Shown piece by piece: positions 1 through 9,968 of a stretch of DNA of 64,000 bases. A program made the translations under genes and the position numbers. Source of the DNA: Verpa conica (Eukaryota > Ascomycota > Pezizomycetes > Pezizales > Morchellaceae); NCBI GenBank assembly GCA_033030425.1, contig JAUFSD010000012.1:1519915-1583914 (forward strand), read 5' to 3'. Numbering within the stretch: the first letter of the stretch is position 1; the number at the start of each line of letters is the position of its first letter. The notes beneath the pieces are model-generated. The model searched no databases, was not told the origin of the DNA, and saw only the letters and a list, made by a program, of their open reading frames with translations.

Positions 1-1367
1 ATCTCTGTGTTGAAGGCGGTAGGGTTTGTTCTAGGGACCCAGTCGTCGCGAAGGCCGTAGTAGTCGATGGTGGTACATGTGAGCCTCAGGTACAAGTCTT
101 TTGTCTCAGTAAGAATTCCTCGAAGATATGTTCCAATATCAATAGACGGTGACAGCCCAAGTATGTCACGGTTATTAGCATATACCTTGAGGTATTCCTC
201 AACCGATCCTCCGGTCGAGCCAGATTCTAAGCAATGGTTATTTTCCAGGAATGACAGCTTCTCAAGAATTGACTCCAGTGCAAGCTTTGCATTTTCTCTG
301 CTTTGCAAGTCGCCGAAGTAGAAGTAAGCCTTGGCTTTCTCTAGGAGCATGTTGCACTGAATCGGATGTGCAAAGACAAATGTAGGGACGGTTTTGAAAT
401 TTGGCTCGGCAACGAGGGAAATATCTCTCTTTCCACGTACTCCGTCTTCCCCATTCAGGCCTCGTGAATCTGAGGATTGCCGCCCACGTCCGGAGCGACC
501 CCCCGTAACAAAAGTTTTGTTAATAAAATCGACTCGGTGCGCTTCCACAGCGTTGGTAATTAAATATTTGCTCTCATTCACAGCTTGCGTGATAGTGAAT
601 ATTGTCCTCTGGTTTATATCGGGGTTTAATTGGTTCTCTATTTCAAGAGTAAACTGACTAGCATTCCCGTGAAAGATCGGTGAGGTAGCGGCGTTGAGAA
701 TATTGGACAAGTCGTCCAGCATCGGATGGCCAGCGTCAATAATAGGTGCATTTTTCTCATCTTCATCGGTCCAATGGTCGGGCAGATTGTAGGCTTTTTC
801 ATAGCCATTGAGCAAGGCGAGTAGCTGGGATAGGTTGGATCTCATGTAGACTTGAACGCATCCACCATTTCCACCATTGCCGCCTTTTGCCTTTGTGGAG
901 GCGTTCTCACCACCGTGGCCACCGCTGGCGCTTAGGGATATGCGCAAGGACTTTTCGCTTAAGCTCTGAACATAAAGGTTGAGGTCGCCACTATGGTTTC
1001 CATGCATTGCATCAACCTTGTCCTGTGCTGTCGCCCCTCCTTCGTTCAAAACGCCGTTACCGCCGTCCACGGAGATGCGTGCATCCGCATCGCCGACGGT
1101 CGTGATATTGTAGGTGGAGATATTGAGTTTAGATGTCATGCACCATAACGCTGGTATAGCATTTCCATCATGGCCAGGCTTCGAGATAAGTTTGAGCTTC
1201 TCGGTGAATATGTTGACTCCTGCGGGGTACGATCTAATCTCATTTCCTCGCGTAGTTTCCGGGCCGAATGTAAGACCATCGTCGGAGGCAGAAATAAGAG
1301 TGAGGGTTTTTGTGGCTTTGTTGGTGATAGATTTGTAGAATCTCGACTGAGGGAGCTTGGAGTTCAT
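1..1367 (-). CDS. Hypothetical Gly-rich protein, 3' part cut by window edge
   Basis: The minus strand is open from an ATG at 1365-1367 to the left edge, so about 455 residues are visible and the C-terminus is missing. The first 90 residues read like a beta-rich domain (start MNSKLPQSRFYKSITNK). They are followed by glycine-rich patches (GGNGVLNEGG, SASGGHGGEN, KAKGGNGGNGGC) and then by a more ordinary globular part ending near residues YYGLRDDWVPRTNP. An in-frame stop lies just upstream of the ATG. A good donor (GTAAGT, complement of 1445-1450), a GCTAAC branch site and an AG acceptor near 1394 suggest an intron in the 5' leader. I do not recognise the family. It is divergent from the gene at 5297, about 3.9 kb away across a MITE nest. 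Coding status is judged from the long open frame and plausible composition. Confidence 0.65.
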   Translation of the reverse strand, partial: MNSKLPQSRFYKSITNKATKTLTLISASDDGLTFGPETTRGNEIRSYPAGVNIFTEKLKLISKPGHDGNAIPALWCMTSKLNISTYNITTVGDADARISVDGGNGVLNEGGATAQDKVDAMHGNHSGDLNLYVQSLSEKSLRISLSASGGHGGENASTKAKGGNGGNGGCVQVYMRSNLSQLLALLNGYEKAYNLPDHWTDEDEKNAPIIDAGHPMLDDLSNILNAATSPIFHGNASQFTLEIENQLNPDINQRTIFTITQAVNESKYLITNAVEAHRVDFINKTFVTGGRSGRGRQSSDSRGLNGEDGVRGKRDISLVAEPNFKTVPTFVFAHPIQCNMLLEKAKAYFYFGDLQSRENAKLALESILEKLSFLENNHCLESGSTGGSVEEYLKVYANNRDILGLSPSIDIGTYLRGILTETKDLYLRLTCTTIDYYGLRDDWVPRTNPTAFNTE

Positions 1368-1394
1368 CTTTGTCTTGTTGAGACTGCCCTGCTG

Positions 1395-1450
1395 GTTCAG
1401 TTAGCAACTATACATAGAGCTAGGAAAAATACACTATGACCCACTTACGT
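1395..1450 (-). other. Probable 5'-leader intron of the left-edge gene
   Basis: Read on the minus strand there is GTAAGTGGG at the 5' end, GCTAACTGA as branch site and CCAG at the 3' end. This is the pattern of the other introns in the window. It lies just upstream of the ATG at 1367. The exact acceptor (near 1394) is uncertain by a few bases. Confidence 0.5.
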
Positions 1451-1528
1451 CTGTACCTATTTCAGTATCAGGTGTTAATATCAAGGGATTTTGATTCTCT
1501 CTATTCCTATTATGTTACGGTTGCTCGA

Positions 1529-1588
1529 GTTTTATACTGGGGAATCAATGAATGAATTAATCGTAAGTACATGGGTTTTATACTGGGG
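1529..1588 (-). mobile_element. Micro-insertion of a LINE 3' tail with 14-bp target duplication
   Basis: The 14-mer gttttatactgggg occurs at 1529-1542 and again at 1575-1588. Between them are 32 bp (1543-1574) which on the minus strand read as a CCATGTACTTA segment followed by an ATTCATTCATT tail. This matches the 3' end of the truncated LINE at 8385. It is best explained as an extremely 5'-truncated LINE (or LINE-mobilised) insertion. Confidence 0.75.
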
Positions 1589-2450
1589 TTTGTAGGGGCT
1601 ATATTGTCAGTGCTCTGGTTTGTAGTTCCTTTGTCTCACCGATTATTTCTTAAAGAAAAGAGTTCATTAGTCATTATTACACGGTGTTCTTGACGGTATC
1701 TGTCCCGAAAGGCTCCGAATTTATTGGAGATAATGTATTCATGCAGCTCTTGATTGATTGCCCACTATAATCTACCAATGCAACTAAAAAGTAGTAGAGC
1801 TAGGGATGAGACTTCAAAATTTTCAGCGCTCGAAACCCGATAAAGAAAAGCAGGAGCTATGTCAAAACTGGTTTGCGGGATTTATTCCTAGGTTAGAATC
1901 AGGCGATATATCGAGCCCCTAGCTGTATTTGCAGGTATAGGTAGTAGCGTAGATCACCTACTATCAGACTTAGCAAGCCCCCGCTAATATTGCAGGATCG
2001 ACATTGCATTACCTCGCCAGGAAACCATTTCTTCCACTCGGAAGGTTCTAAACCCTAGAGTTTGTATAAAAGGACTCAGAAGATGGCGCTAAGCGAGAGA
2101 CCAGAGACCATCCAGTATATTCTATCCAATAGAGATATGCATCTACTGGTTCTTACTTGGTTAGGCAATAAGTAATCTCATTGTAAAGTAGGCTGGGCGT
2201 ACATGCTATAAAATCAATAAATTTATGGGTCTGATCCCGTCTAGAAACCTGTCGGATTTATACGCTAGGTATATTCTCAGCTGACTTGAGTCTATATATT
2301 TTGATCGTCGTTCAGTTTAGAGCTCGGGAGCTCTTTGTGCCTACGTGTCACCGTAATGTCTAACACGCCGGGTTTTCCCCTCTTTAAGAAACCATGATCT
2401 TGCAGGAGTCGGCGATACTTAGATCTGAGTCCCAGAAAAACCAACTTCCC
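1589..2450. other. Intergenic stretch, no gene seen
   Basis: No open frame of convincing composition and no RNA gene is seen. The sequence is moderately AT-rich and has frequent stops on both strands. It may include the promoter of the left-edge gene, but no clear TATA element was chosen. Confidence 0.5.
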
Positions 2451-2710
2451 TACTCGTAGTCTTCAAGCGTTTCCGGAGTACGGTAACAGGGAGCGCCATG
2501 TCTTGCCTACTGTCACATTGTATCTTCAAGGTGTAATGCACCTCATGGGTGTTTTGCCTTGAATCTAAGGCCAGCCACTCGCTGAACTTTGTGCTGCCAA
2601 GGAATAGCTACCCAAGTTGGCCAACGGCACAGGCTTGCAAAAGTGACCTTGTAGGAAAGACATGGCGCTCCCAGTTACCGTATTCCGGAAACGCTTGAAG
2701 ACTACGAGTA
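2451..2710. mobile_element. MITE, 260 bp, TACTCGTAGTC inverted termini
   Basis: The left end (2451 onward, TACTCGTAGTCTTCAAGCG) is repeated in inverted form at the right end (to 2710). The arms are about 60 bp and run through GGGAGCGCCATGTCTT with few mismatches. Both ends are bounded by TA, which fits a Tc1/mariner/pogo-type non-autonomous element. The interior has no coding capacity. Confidence 0.85.
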
Positions 2711-2714
2711 CATA

Positions 2715-3087
2715 TACCGCGTTGACTCGATAGATTGGCTATCTCGGGTATCTCCGTACCACGCGTTGTTCAGCTGTTCAGAGAGGCTATCTATTACTCG
2801 TAATCGGGTGACGTTTGGGGAACCGATCAGACCTGCATACCTACTAATTGTACTGAGATTTATTTATTTTGCTGGACAGCAGGTCTACTCGGCTTTCCAA
2901 ACGTCACCTAATTACGAGTAGTTAGCCTCACTTCCTAGTCCCCGGTGTTGAGACTGCCACTTTTACTAGTACGAGTATAAGAACTTCTCTAATTAGTAAA
3001 GTATTCCTATGCCTAGCGCTGTGCCCACCACTGCCTCCTTTGGTACGGAAATACCGGTGATAGCCAATTCACCGAGTCAATACGGTA
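2715..3087. mobile_element. MITE, 373 bp, TACCG-GTTGACTCG termini, with nested MITE
   Basis: The left end reads TACCGCGTTGACTCGATAG and the right end is its imperfect inverse, ending CGAGTCAATACGGTA at 3087. The arms are about 40 bp (GGCTATC and GGGTAT are also shared). The ends are TA. The element contains the separate element at 2795-2920, so the inner one is younger. Confidence 0.75.
2795..2920. mobile_element. Nested MITE, 126 bp, TACTCGTAAT termini
   Basis: The left terminus TACTCGTAATCGGGTGACG is mirrored at the right by CGTCACCTAATTACGAGTA ending at 2920. The arms are about 26 bp and end in TA. The outer octamer TACTCGTA is the same as in the elements at 2451 and 52212, so these may share a transposase. 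Confidence 0.75.
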
Positions 3088-3360
3088 CATGTAGATTAAG
3101 GTGCATATTACATATTAATTAAGAGTAGAGTCTTCGAATACAGGCCGTTAACAGAAGTTTGATACACCAGATATACGGTCCACCAACATACCGTAGGGAC
3201 TCGTGGGGTAGAGACTATTTCCTAGAGCTCGTTTGCTACCGATTGAGGCAAAATAACACGCCAGGGGTAGTGAAACCATTTCAAATATAAGAAAATCCCC
3301 TCAACTACCTATTATAGCGTACTTGTATGTATTGCAACCCGCGCTCTCGGCATTGGTATC

Positions 3361-3611
3361 TACCGCATTAACTGGGGAGAACGAGAATTGCACTTGAAGG
3401 TCCAAAGAAAGTGTGGCTGGAAGATCTTACTAGGAGTAGCTTAGTATCTGCAGTTTTCACCACTTGATACACTGAGAAGACATTTTACTCGGTTTTCTTT
3501 GCTACATTTGGGGGTAGTGGCTGCCTTGTGTGAGTAAATGTTTGGGCTTGTTTCACCACTTCTTATTTCAACCACTAAGTGCAATTTTCGTTCTCCACAG
3601 TTAATGCGGTA
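3361..3611. mobile_element. MITE, 251 bp, TACCGCATTAACTG termini
   Basis: TACCGCATTAACTGGGGAGA at 3361 is mirrored by CAGTTAATGCGGTA ending at 3611. The arms are about 35 bp and reach AATTGCACTT. Both ends are TA flanked by TC on the outside, as for Tc1/mariner-type insertion. Confidence 0.8.
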
Positions 3612-3998
3612 TCTTACTCGCCGCTACGGTACTTACTGTAGGCAGAGATAAGCACACCTTAGACGGGCAAAAAGAATGTGTGGATGCAAGTCTCAGGATA
3701 TGAGTTAACTTGCAGATTCTCGATGTCAGGGTCGCTACCAACAAAGGAATTTACGGGTTCATCTTTTGGCAAGAGTAAGAGTCATACGCCCACCTCCTTC
3801 ATCTCTAGTGCAGGTACTCGTGGAAGGAAAAAAGCACCCGACAATGTAAGTTTTATTCTTACCAATTTAATGTGCGCTTTGCTCACTACAGGGCCCTTCC
3901 CCACTACCCCTACTTCTCAATCCTTTCTACCAGAGGCTGTACTACATTTATTCCGGGAATTTAATGCACCGAGCACCGGAATTTTGTGCTTTCAACTC

Positions 3999-4205
3999 TA
4001 CCGTATAATCTGATTAAATTCAACCCACTGTGGCAGGGGGTAACATGGGTTTTTGCGAAATAAACACAAAAGAGCAAAAAACAACACAGTTTTACTCTAT
4101 ATTAGTGCAAGTATGTGCTTTTCTTGTGGCTTCAACTGTTTCAGCGCCTGTTAACCCACACCCACCCCTGCTACAGCGGGTGGGATTTAATCAGATTATA
4201 TGGTA
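3999..4205. mobile_element. MITE, 207 bp, TACCGTATAATCTGATT termini
   Basis: TACCGTATAATCTGATTAAA at 3999 is mirrored by an inverse arm ending AATCAGATTATATGGTA at 4205. The arms are about 42 bp and include CAACCCACTGTGGCAGGGG with few mismatches. TA at both ends. Short open frames across it are chance. Confidence 0.8.
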
Positions 4206-5296
4206 CTCGTCAGGAAGCCACCCTGCTATCGCTTATCTATTTTAGAAATGTATTTGCGAGTCCATGCAGGTGCTGGTTGGCTGATAGCTACCCGGGACAC
4301 CTGTCCTCGCAGTCTGGCATTAGGTTATAGAGTATGTAATATCCTTCCAGGGGTTTTCTGGCGGTAGGTCTGGAATTTGGGGACTCAGATCTATTTCATG
4401 CCTTGAGTATATTAAGCGTTTTGTTGATACGTAGACCTGCGTTGTAGATCATATGCATCTCGGCGTTGTACATAAAAGCGATATCTTAGGACAAAGTTGA
4501 AGGTATGAGAGTTGACTGGCTTACATCTTCTATCTCATCTTGGGCGAACATGTGATGCTATCTCCGATATCACTGCCAGTGACGTAGAATCATAGCATAC
4601 TTGTAGCTTCCTCCTACAGTACGATACATCGACAACATTGGGAAGAGCCCAGATTCTCGTAGGTGCGGGAATCAGTATTGCTTGCTACTAGTTGATAAAT
4701 ATGACTTTCCTGCCTGGTGTAAAACTAATGCCGACCGATGGTCGGCCTCGATCTGTCGCCAAATTTACTCGACACAGGCATAACGAACATGCACATACAA
4801 CTCCGATTCTCACCAATTGATAAGTGCACTTCATTCACTACTTGTAAACCGCTGCAGTCTATTGCATGAAATACAAAGCTGCGCTAAGTCTATGATTTTC
4901 TATGGTATGCAATAGCAGCTGATTCTACAAACGTCAGCGATTTACGAGTAGAGGCATCATCTGAAACCCGCTTTGAACAGCTCTCTAGGTTCTTTATTCT
5001 TTTTGTAAGTGCGTACATGTGTTCTAGTTTGTAGGAGATCCAAACTAAGTAGATTCCAGGCTTGTCTGGCTTGGATCTTGAACAATAATATTATTATACC
5101 TTTAGCCTGAAGTTCGGTGGTGGAAGTTAAGACAGAGTCGACAACCAAATAAAAAAGTATCTTATAAAGAGCAAATTTATGGGTTCTTGTCATTGCCAGC
5201 TTCCTGTTCATCAGCACCCGTACCAACAAGTCCTCAACCTTCGGCCCTCTCTAAACTTCTAGGCTAAAGTTTTCTTGTTCACTCCAATCCCTTGCC
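4206..5296. other. Intergenic stretch upstream of the TULIP-like gene
   Basis: No supported gene. At 4929-4952 the sequence ACGTCAGCGATTTACGAGTA resembles an isolated right terminus of the TACTCGTAAT MITE family (compare 2795-2920). An imperfect inverted pair CTATTGCAT / ATGCAATAG lies at about 4859-4914. The last part must hold the promoter of the gene at 5297. Confidence 0.45.
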
Positions 5297-7148
5297 ATGT
5301 CAGAGAGAAAAGATGCTGTCGATGCCATGGTCGGTAGTATGATTGCAGCAACCGGTCGTCCAAAAGATATTGGGTTTACTCTTGGTTGGGACGTTGTCGT
5401 CTCCTACTCCGAAGTAGAGATCAACAAACTCCTACGCGAGCGCTACCAGAAAGCCGATACAAAGATCGTAAAACACATCATAGCTTCTACGCAGCTTAGG
5501 GATAACCGTACGAGAAAGATGTTCACGAGGAAGTATAAATTTCTCCTGAGCGCCCCTGAGATCCAGTTCCATGGAGCAGCTACGACAGGACCTGCCTGTG
5601 ATCTTTCGATGACCATCCTGAAGACCTCTTTCACGGATGAGCTTTCTAATGGTAAAATTGATGACCCTGTCGAATTAGACGATGACGCATTCCGTATCTC
5701 GATAAAGGGTATAAAGCTAGGGAGTGTTACAGGCAACTACAGCGAGATTGTGAAAGGTACCAAGAAGGTTGATATCGTTCCGAGTGCTACAACAATTGAT
5801 TTCCCAAAGGACGAGACGCACACCTCGTGGGTGGTACTTAACCTTCCTATCAGCGTCGATAACCTCAACATCACAGTCACTGCCATAGGTCCTTCTAGTA
5901 AAGACCTCGAGATGGACGCAAACGATATTCAGGGTGTAATGGGGGCCTTCTTCCGTAATCCCGAAAATGTGGATACGATCGAGTACTCGCTTGCCTCCGT
6001 CAACAACCAGAGCGATAAGGACACGGAGAATGAACTAAAGCCAAATTCTTTCCGGTTCGGAACTTTCACTGCTTCATACCAAGCAGCAAGCATCCTCTCC
6101 TTGTTTATTCACTGTTCGGTAGGTCAAGACTCCGGTCAAAAGCATGACCTCCAGGCTTCTTGGGCTGGGCAGTGGGCCGATAACAAAATCTCCCCTATTC
6201 CTAAGGGGTACACCGCATCAATCATCATGAACCCCAACTTGGTTTATCTGGCAATGCTCCAGCCGGGATTCTCAAAGAACGGGTTCAGGACTACAAAGGG
6301 GAGTGATATTCCTAAGTTGGAAGGAATTGATATTACGGCATCTATGAATAAGACTATCGATCAAGGACCTTACAAGTACGAATATAGCAAATATTCCCAA
6401 TTAGAGACTTCGGGCTACTCGGTCGATTTGCTGGTATATATCTCTAGAATTCTTTATTTATAAAGTAGCTAATATCAGCAACAGAAATTCCCTATGACTT
6501 TGCAGCTGAAGCAAACTGTGATATCTCTCTCACTATCGTTGTCTTTATATTAGCTGAAGGGCTGACATATAGGTTAATAGAATCCCGGCACGTCACCAGT
6601 GATGTACATTAAATGGACGGTGGAAATTGAAACAGATTGGAATGACATAACAAATGGAAAAAATCCAATACTCGATCTTGGGACTAGAACTCGGTGGGAT
6701 TCCTACAAGGTATTATTCCTGGTCGTTTATAGCCTTCATATACACGACATTAACTTTTTGATGCCAGCTCAAAACAACCTACGTAATAGATCGCGACTTC
6801 GATTGCGACTCCACCTTGACGGATGAAATGTTCTCGCTCGGTATCGACACGTCCCCTAAGGATCCAAAAAAGCCGACATGGCAAGTAAGCTTTGACAAGA
6901 CGACCAGGGAGAATGAAATTTTGAGACATGTTACAATAGACACACCAACTGAGGTGCTTGATACAATCAAATCATGGCTCACCGACCTGGCTCCAAAGTT
7001 CACCATCACCGGCCTAGGACTTGGATTCTTCAGGACGACCAATTTACTTTTCCCAGGAAAAAAAGTTATCAATATTGATCAGAGCATCGGTATACGTGTG
7101 CCAAAGGATTTGCTGCTTGTCGGGGATCTAGTGGAGAATATAGATTAA
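5297..7148 (+). CDS. Multi-exon gene, N-terminus resembling TULIP/P47-OrfX family proteins
   Basis: Exon 1 runs from the ATG at 5297 to about 6433 (379 codons). Further coding blocks with the same style are about 6487-6537, 6581-6709 and 6768-7148 (stop). The last junction, 6709/6768, is a clean GT..AG intron in phase. The residues DIGFTLGWDVVVSYSEVEI near the N-terminus resemble the G-W-D opening and amphipathic repeat of the P47/OrfX TULIP-fold family, whose bacterial members sit in toxin gene clusters and whose fold binds lipids. This is similarity by eye only. Regions such as PACDLSMTILKTSF suggest beta-rich structure. The junction between exon 1 and the 6487 block does not keep frame with a normal-sized intron, so this copy may carry a frameshift or an unrecognised splice. 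Function is not assigned. Confidence 0.65.
6434..6484 (+). other. Problem junction in the 5297 gene
   Basis: The donor GTATAT at 6434 and acceptor CAG at 6484 look normal, with an AGCTAAT branch site. They join frame 1 to a frame that stops at TAG (6551-6553). The plausible coding frame (PYDFAAEANCDISLTI) needs a 2-nt different join. A 35-nt intron to the AG before CTAATATC would restore frame but would be very short. Either a sequence error, a pseudogene lesion or unusual splicing. Confidence 0.5.
6710..6767 (+). other. Intron of the 5297 gene
   Basis: GTATTA donor after codon AAG and GCCAG acceptor. It joins in phase 0, giving a continuous C-terminal frame to 7148. Confidence 0.75.
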
Positions 7149-8368
7149 GCTGGGATGCTCGGCCTATTTTGGTAGTGTTTTGGGAGGGGGCTTTGTAATT
7201 GTTTTCTTGGTCAAGTCTTGAGCGAGCATATGTATTGTATCTTAACTTGTGTTACGCGAAACCCCAAAATATGTATAAAGGGTTTGCTTGAGCTAGGTCT
7301 GCATATACAGTCGCGTCTACATTATTCCCGGAATTAGCTACCCCTGTTTGAAGCAGAAAAGTGGATCGGCTAGGACCTCGACGCCCCGAAAGCCTTCCAT
7401 TATGCGCGTTGGGGTGTTACATTCGGTTTTGTGGATGCTGTCAGTCTTGAATATGGGGTATCCCGGTCACTGAAAGCAGAGATCAACGGAGAAAAGCGAG
7501 ACATATCCACCCATACATTTAGAATCGCTAAACTCGGTGGTTTTTACATCCATATGAGTCGGAGTCGGGCCAGCGACGCCAATCGTCCGGTCAGCAGACG
7601 GACGGACGGGCGACCGTGGTGGCTTGGGAGGCCGACTACGGTCACTCAGGGGACCGGGTGAGTCGCGTCCACACACTATAATAACGCGTTTTTCCGCCCA
7701 CACTTACCTTTCCTCTCTGCACTTCAATTCTCCGATGACTGTGGTAAGCAAGCCGCCGAAGCAGGAGGAGACTGTGAGCTGAAAAGTATGATTACTTGAC
7801 ATGTGTCTATTGCATACAGTGAGTTCCATTGAAAGATGGGCAAACTACACGGGCAATATTGGCATATATAAGTGGGGTCTTTTAAGATAGCAGGGTTGTC
7901 CATATTTATGTGTAATGCCCCGGTATTCTTACTCTGGAGCGAGCTTGAAGTGCCAAAAACCAAAAATTTCTTATGTTATGTATGAGTGCTGCCCGAGGAA
8001 AATTAAATGTATATGACAATGTATAGGAGAGAGAAAATATAAAATGAAATGTGTAAGATACATTCTGTAGAAATAGTTATACATATTATGTGAGTATATC
8101 ATGATAAAGAATACATATAATAGGAGTATAAGCGTAATGAAAACGGGTATTAAGTGAAGCGTGTATAGAATAGAAGCGTATAAAGAAAAGCATATGGTCT
8201 CATACTTGTTTCTTTCTAAAAAGCTGGTACGTACTCTGAACAAACATAACTATTAGAACTGAGTATAAAGTCAATAAAAGGAGTATATGAATCAAACGTA
8301 CAAATAAAAAAACTATAAAAGCTTATTGAATGTCAATACATCTTGTTCAGCTGTTATAAACATCTCAA
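7149..8368. other. Intergenic, AT-rich, holds one dispersed repeat
   Basis: No gene is supported. The stretch holds the repeat at 7456-7555. From about 7960 to 8370 the DNA is very AT-rich with many stops on both strands. Confidence 0.5.
7456..7555 (-). repeat. 100-bp dispersed repeat, copy 1
   Basis: About 100 bp match 28201-28302 in the same orientation, with a nearly identical core at 7508-7534 (ACCCATACATTTAGAATCGC plus the following bases). On the minus strand both copies open a frame beginning MDVK(T/I)xEFSDSKCMG, then LFS(V/I)DxCFQ, so the conservation may be partly at protein level. No family recognised. Confidence 0.6.
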
Positions 8369-9349
8369 AAATATTTAACATTGAATGAATGAATGAATGA
8401 ATTTATCATTTAAGTACATGCAACCCTTAGGTTATGGTACCCGCACTAAAATCCAACCCACAATATAAAATAACAACAAAAATAAAAATAAAAATAAGCA
8501 CCAAAAATAAAACAAAAAAAAAAACACAGTAAACACAAGTAACTAACGCCTTTGCCCCTTCGTCTTCTATTCTTCTTCTGCGTCCCCAAATCCTTCTTGT
8601 ATGCTGCTCGCAACTTCTTTCCACATATCACCCCACCCCCATTCTTCTTCCCGTTCTCGGTCCTCTACCTCTTCTGCTCCAACTTCTCCTCTTTCTGCTC
8701 TTCTTGCTCTACTTTTCCTTTTAAACTCTCTCCACATCAGCGCTCCCCACGTCCAGTTCTTTTCCTCTGCGGGATACAGTATGTCATCTAAAGTAATGGG
8801 GGTGTCTGGGTCACCGAGTTCGCGTTGAAGTATTCTCCGTCTGCTTTGAGTGAGCGGGCACTCAACGAGTGCATGCCGGACTGTTTCAACTTGGTGTCCA
8901 CACGCGCAGCTGGGCGATGGGAGTTTCCCTATGCGATGAAGATAACTGCCACAGTCTATGTGTCCTGTTCGCAGTCTGGTTGTAATGGTCCTGGCTTCTC
9001 GCTCACTATTTGGGAATCTTGCTTTGTGTCTAGTAAGGGGGGTGTTTGTGTACTGTCTCCCTATCCCTCTGGCTCCATCTCTTCTGGCTAACTGGTACGC
9101 GCTTTCCCAGTCGGTAATAACTCTGTTCCGGGAGGATGCTTCTAGGAAGGCAAAGGACGTGAAGGCCTCTCGGCATGGTTGTTCCCGCGCTGCTTCTTTA
9201 GCGAGGGTGTCTGCGAGAGTGTTGCCTTGAACTCCGATGTGTGCTTTCACCCATTCAAGCCTAATTTGAACTCCAGCTAGCCTGGCGTGATCACACTCCC
9301 ATCTGATGTCTTCGGCTACCATCTCTCCTTTACAAATATTTAACATTGA
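8369..9349 (-). mobile_element. 5'-truncated LINE (Tad1-like) with 16-bp target duplication
   Basis: The 16-mer aaatatttaacattga is found at 8369-8384 and exactly again at 9334-9349. The insert, 8385-9333, is oriented on the minus strand. Its 5' edge starts directly inside an RNase H domain and its 3' end is an A/T-rich UTR ending in an (ATTC)n tail at about 8385-8404. Such CATT-type tails and a C-terminal RNase H are known from Tad-clade non-LTR retrotransposons of filamentous fungi. The missing reverse transcriptase and endonuclease make it a dead-on-arrival copy. Confidence 0.9.
8567..9346 (-). pseudogene. LINE ORF2 C-terminus: RNase H plus zinc knuckle
   Basis: The 259-residue frame begins in the target duplication (the first residues MLNICK are host-derived), so its ATG is not the element's own start. 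Residues 33-52 (KAHIGVQGNTLADTLAKEA) are the last RNase H block with the catalytic D. Near residue 145 comes SCACGHQVETVRHALVECP, the C-x-C-x-H-x-C pattern usual after RNase H in Tad/I-type elements. The tail is Arg/Glu-rich. Reverse transcriptase and AP endonuclease are absent. It is a relic of the retrotransposon protein and not a host gene. Confidence 0.9.
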
Positions 9350-9701
9350 TTCAAATGATGAGATCTGCTTTTGCCCAAGATTTTTGACACTCCCCGCTTC
9401 AATACTGCTATAATCAAGTTGATTTCTCCGGTCTGTGATAATCTGTTTGGCGCTACAAGGTTTTAAATTAGTATTAAATACTTTTATAAAAATAAAAAAT
9501 AAAAATAAAATACTGACCTACTACAAACACGTTCACACTCTGCGGACATGGCAGGTACTGAGCATGTGTCAAAAGTTATAATTGAAAGGCGTAGATATAG
9601 ATGTTGAGCAAGCTACTATGAGATTAAATGTTCAATGGGATGTTCATTGTTTGGAAGCCATGATGTATAGCGTATGAGTTCATCATCATTTGGTTGAAAG
9701 C
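9350..9701. other. Intergenic, A-rich
   Basis: No gene seen. A short A-rich run (AAATAAAAAATAAAAATAAA) lies near 9490. Confidence 0.5.
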
Positions 9702-9968
9702 TCAGTCGAGCTTTTTTTTAAATAAACGGGCATTAGAAGGCATACTTGTATGTGATGATTCTGTAGGAATTGTTTTATCAGGTACTGAAAGATCTTTGTA
9801 CGATGTCTCCCAAAGCTCGTTAACCAGGTTTTTTACCATTAGACACCACTCTGGATGTAATCCCCATTCTTTTTCCTCATCTTCAAAAGGATTATTCATA
9901 TGAGGATGAAGCACGATGGAGGCACAAATAATAGATGAAAACTCACCAATTGAGTAGTACCTAGCCAT
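9702..9968 (-). pseudogene. hAT transposase C-terminal remnant
   Basis: The 88-residue frame starts MARYYSIGEFSSIICASIVL and continues with HPHMNNPFEDEEKEW and KNLVNELWETSYKD. This matches the stretch found in fungal hAT transposases just before the dimerisation domain (pattern YY..tD.S.iyraA.vLHP..K..yFe..W ... v..LW). It is about a tenth of a full transposase; the DDE-like catalytic core and the BED finger are not present nearby. It is a likely remnant of an autonomous element that could have mobilised the hAT-type MITEs at 19070, 25195 and 53358. Confidence 0.55.

Noticed and set aside
3678..4330. Three plus-strand frames of 71-111 codons
   Set aside because: They cross the inverted arms of the MITE at 3999-4205; chance frames in repeat DNA.
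4957..5229. 90-codon minus-strand frame upstream of the 5297 gene
   Set aside because: Lies in the probable promoter; AT-rich hydrophobic composition without a domain.
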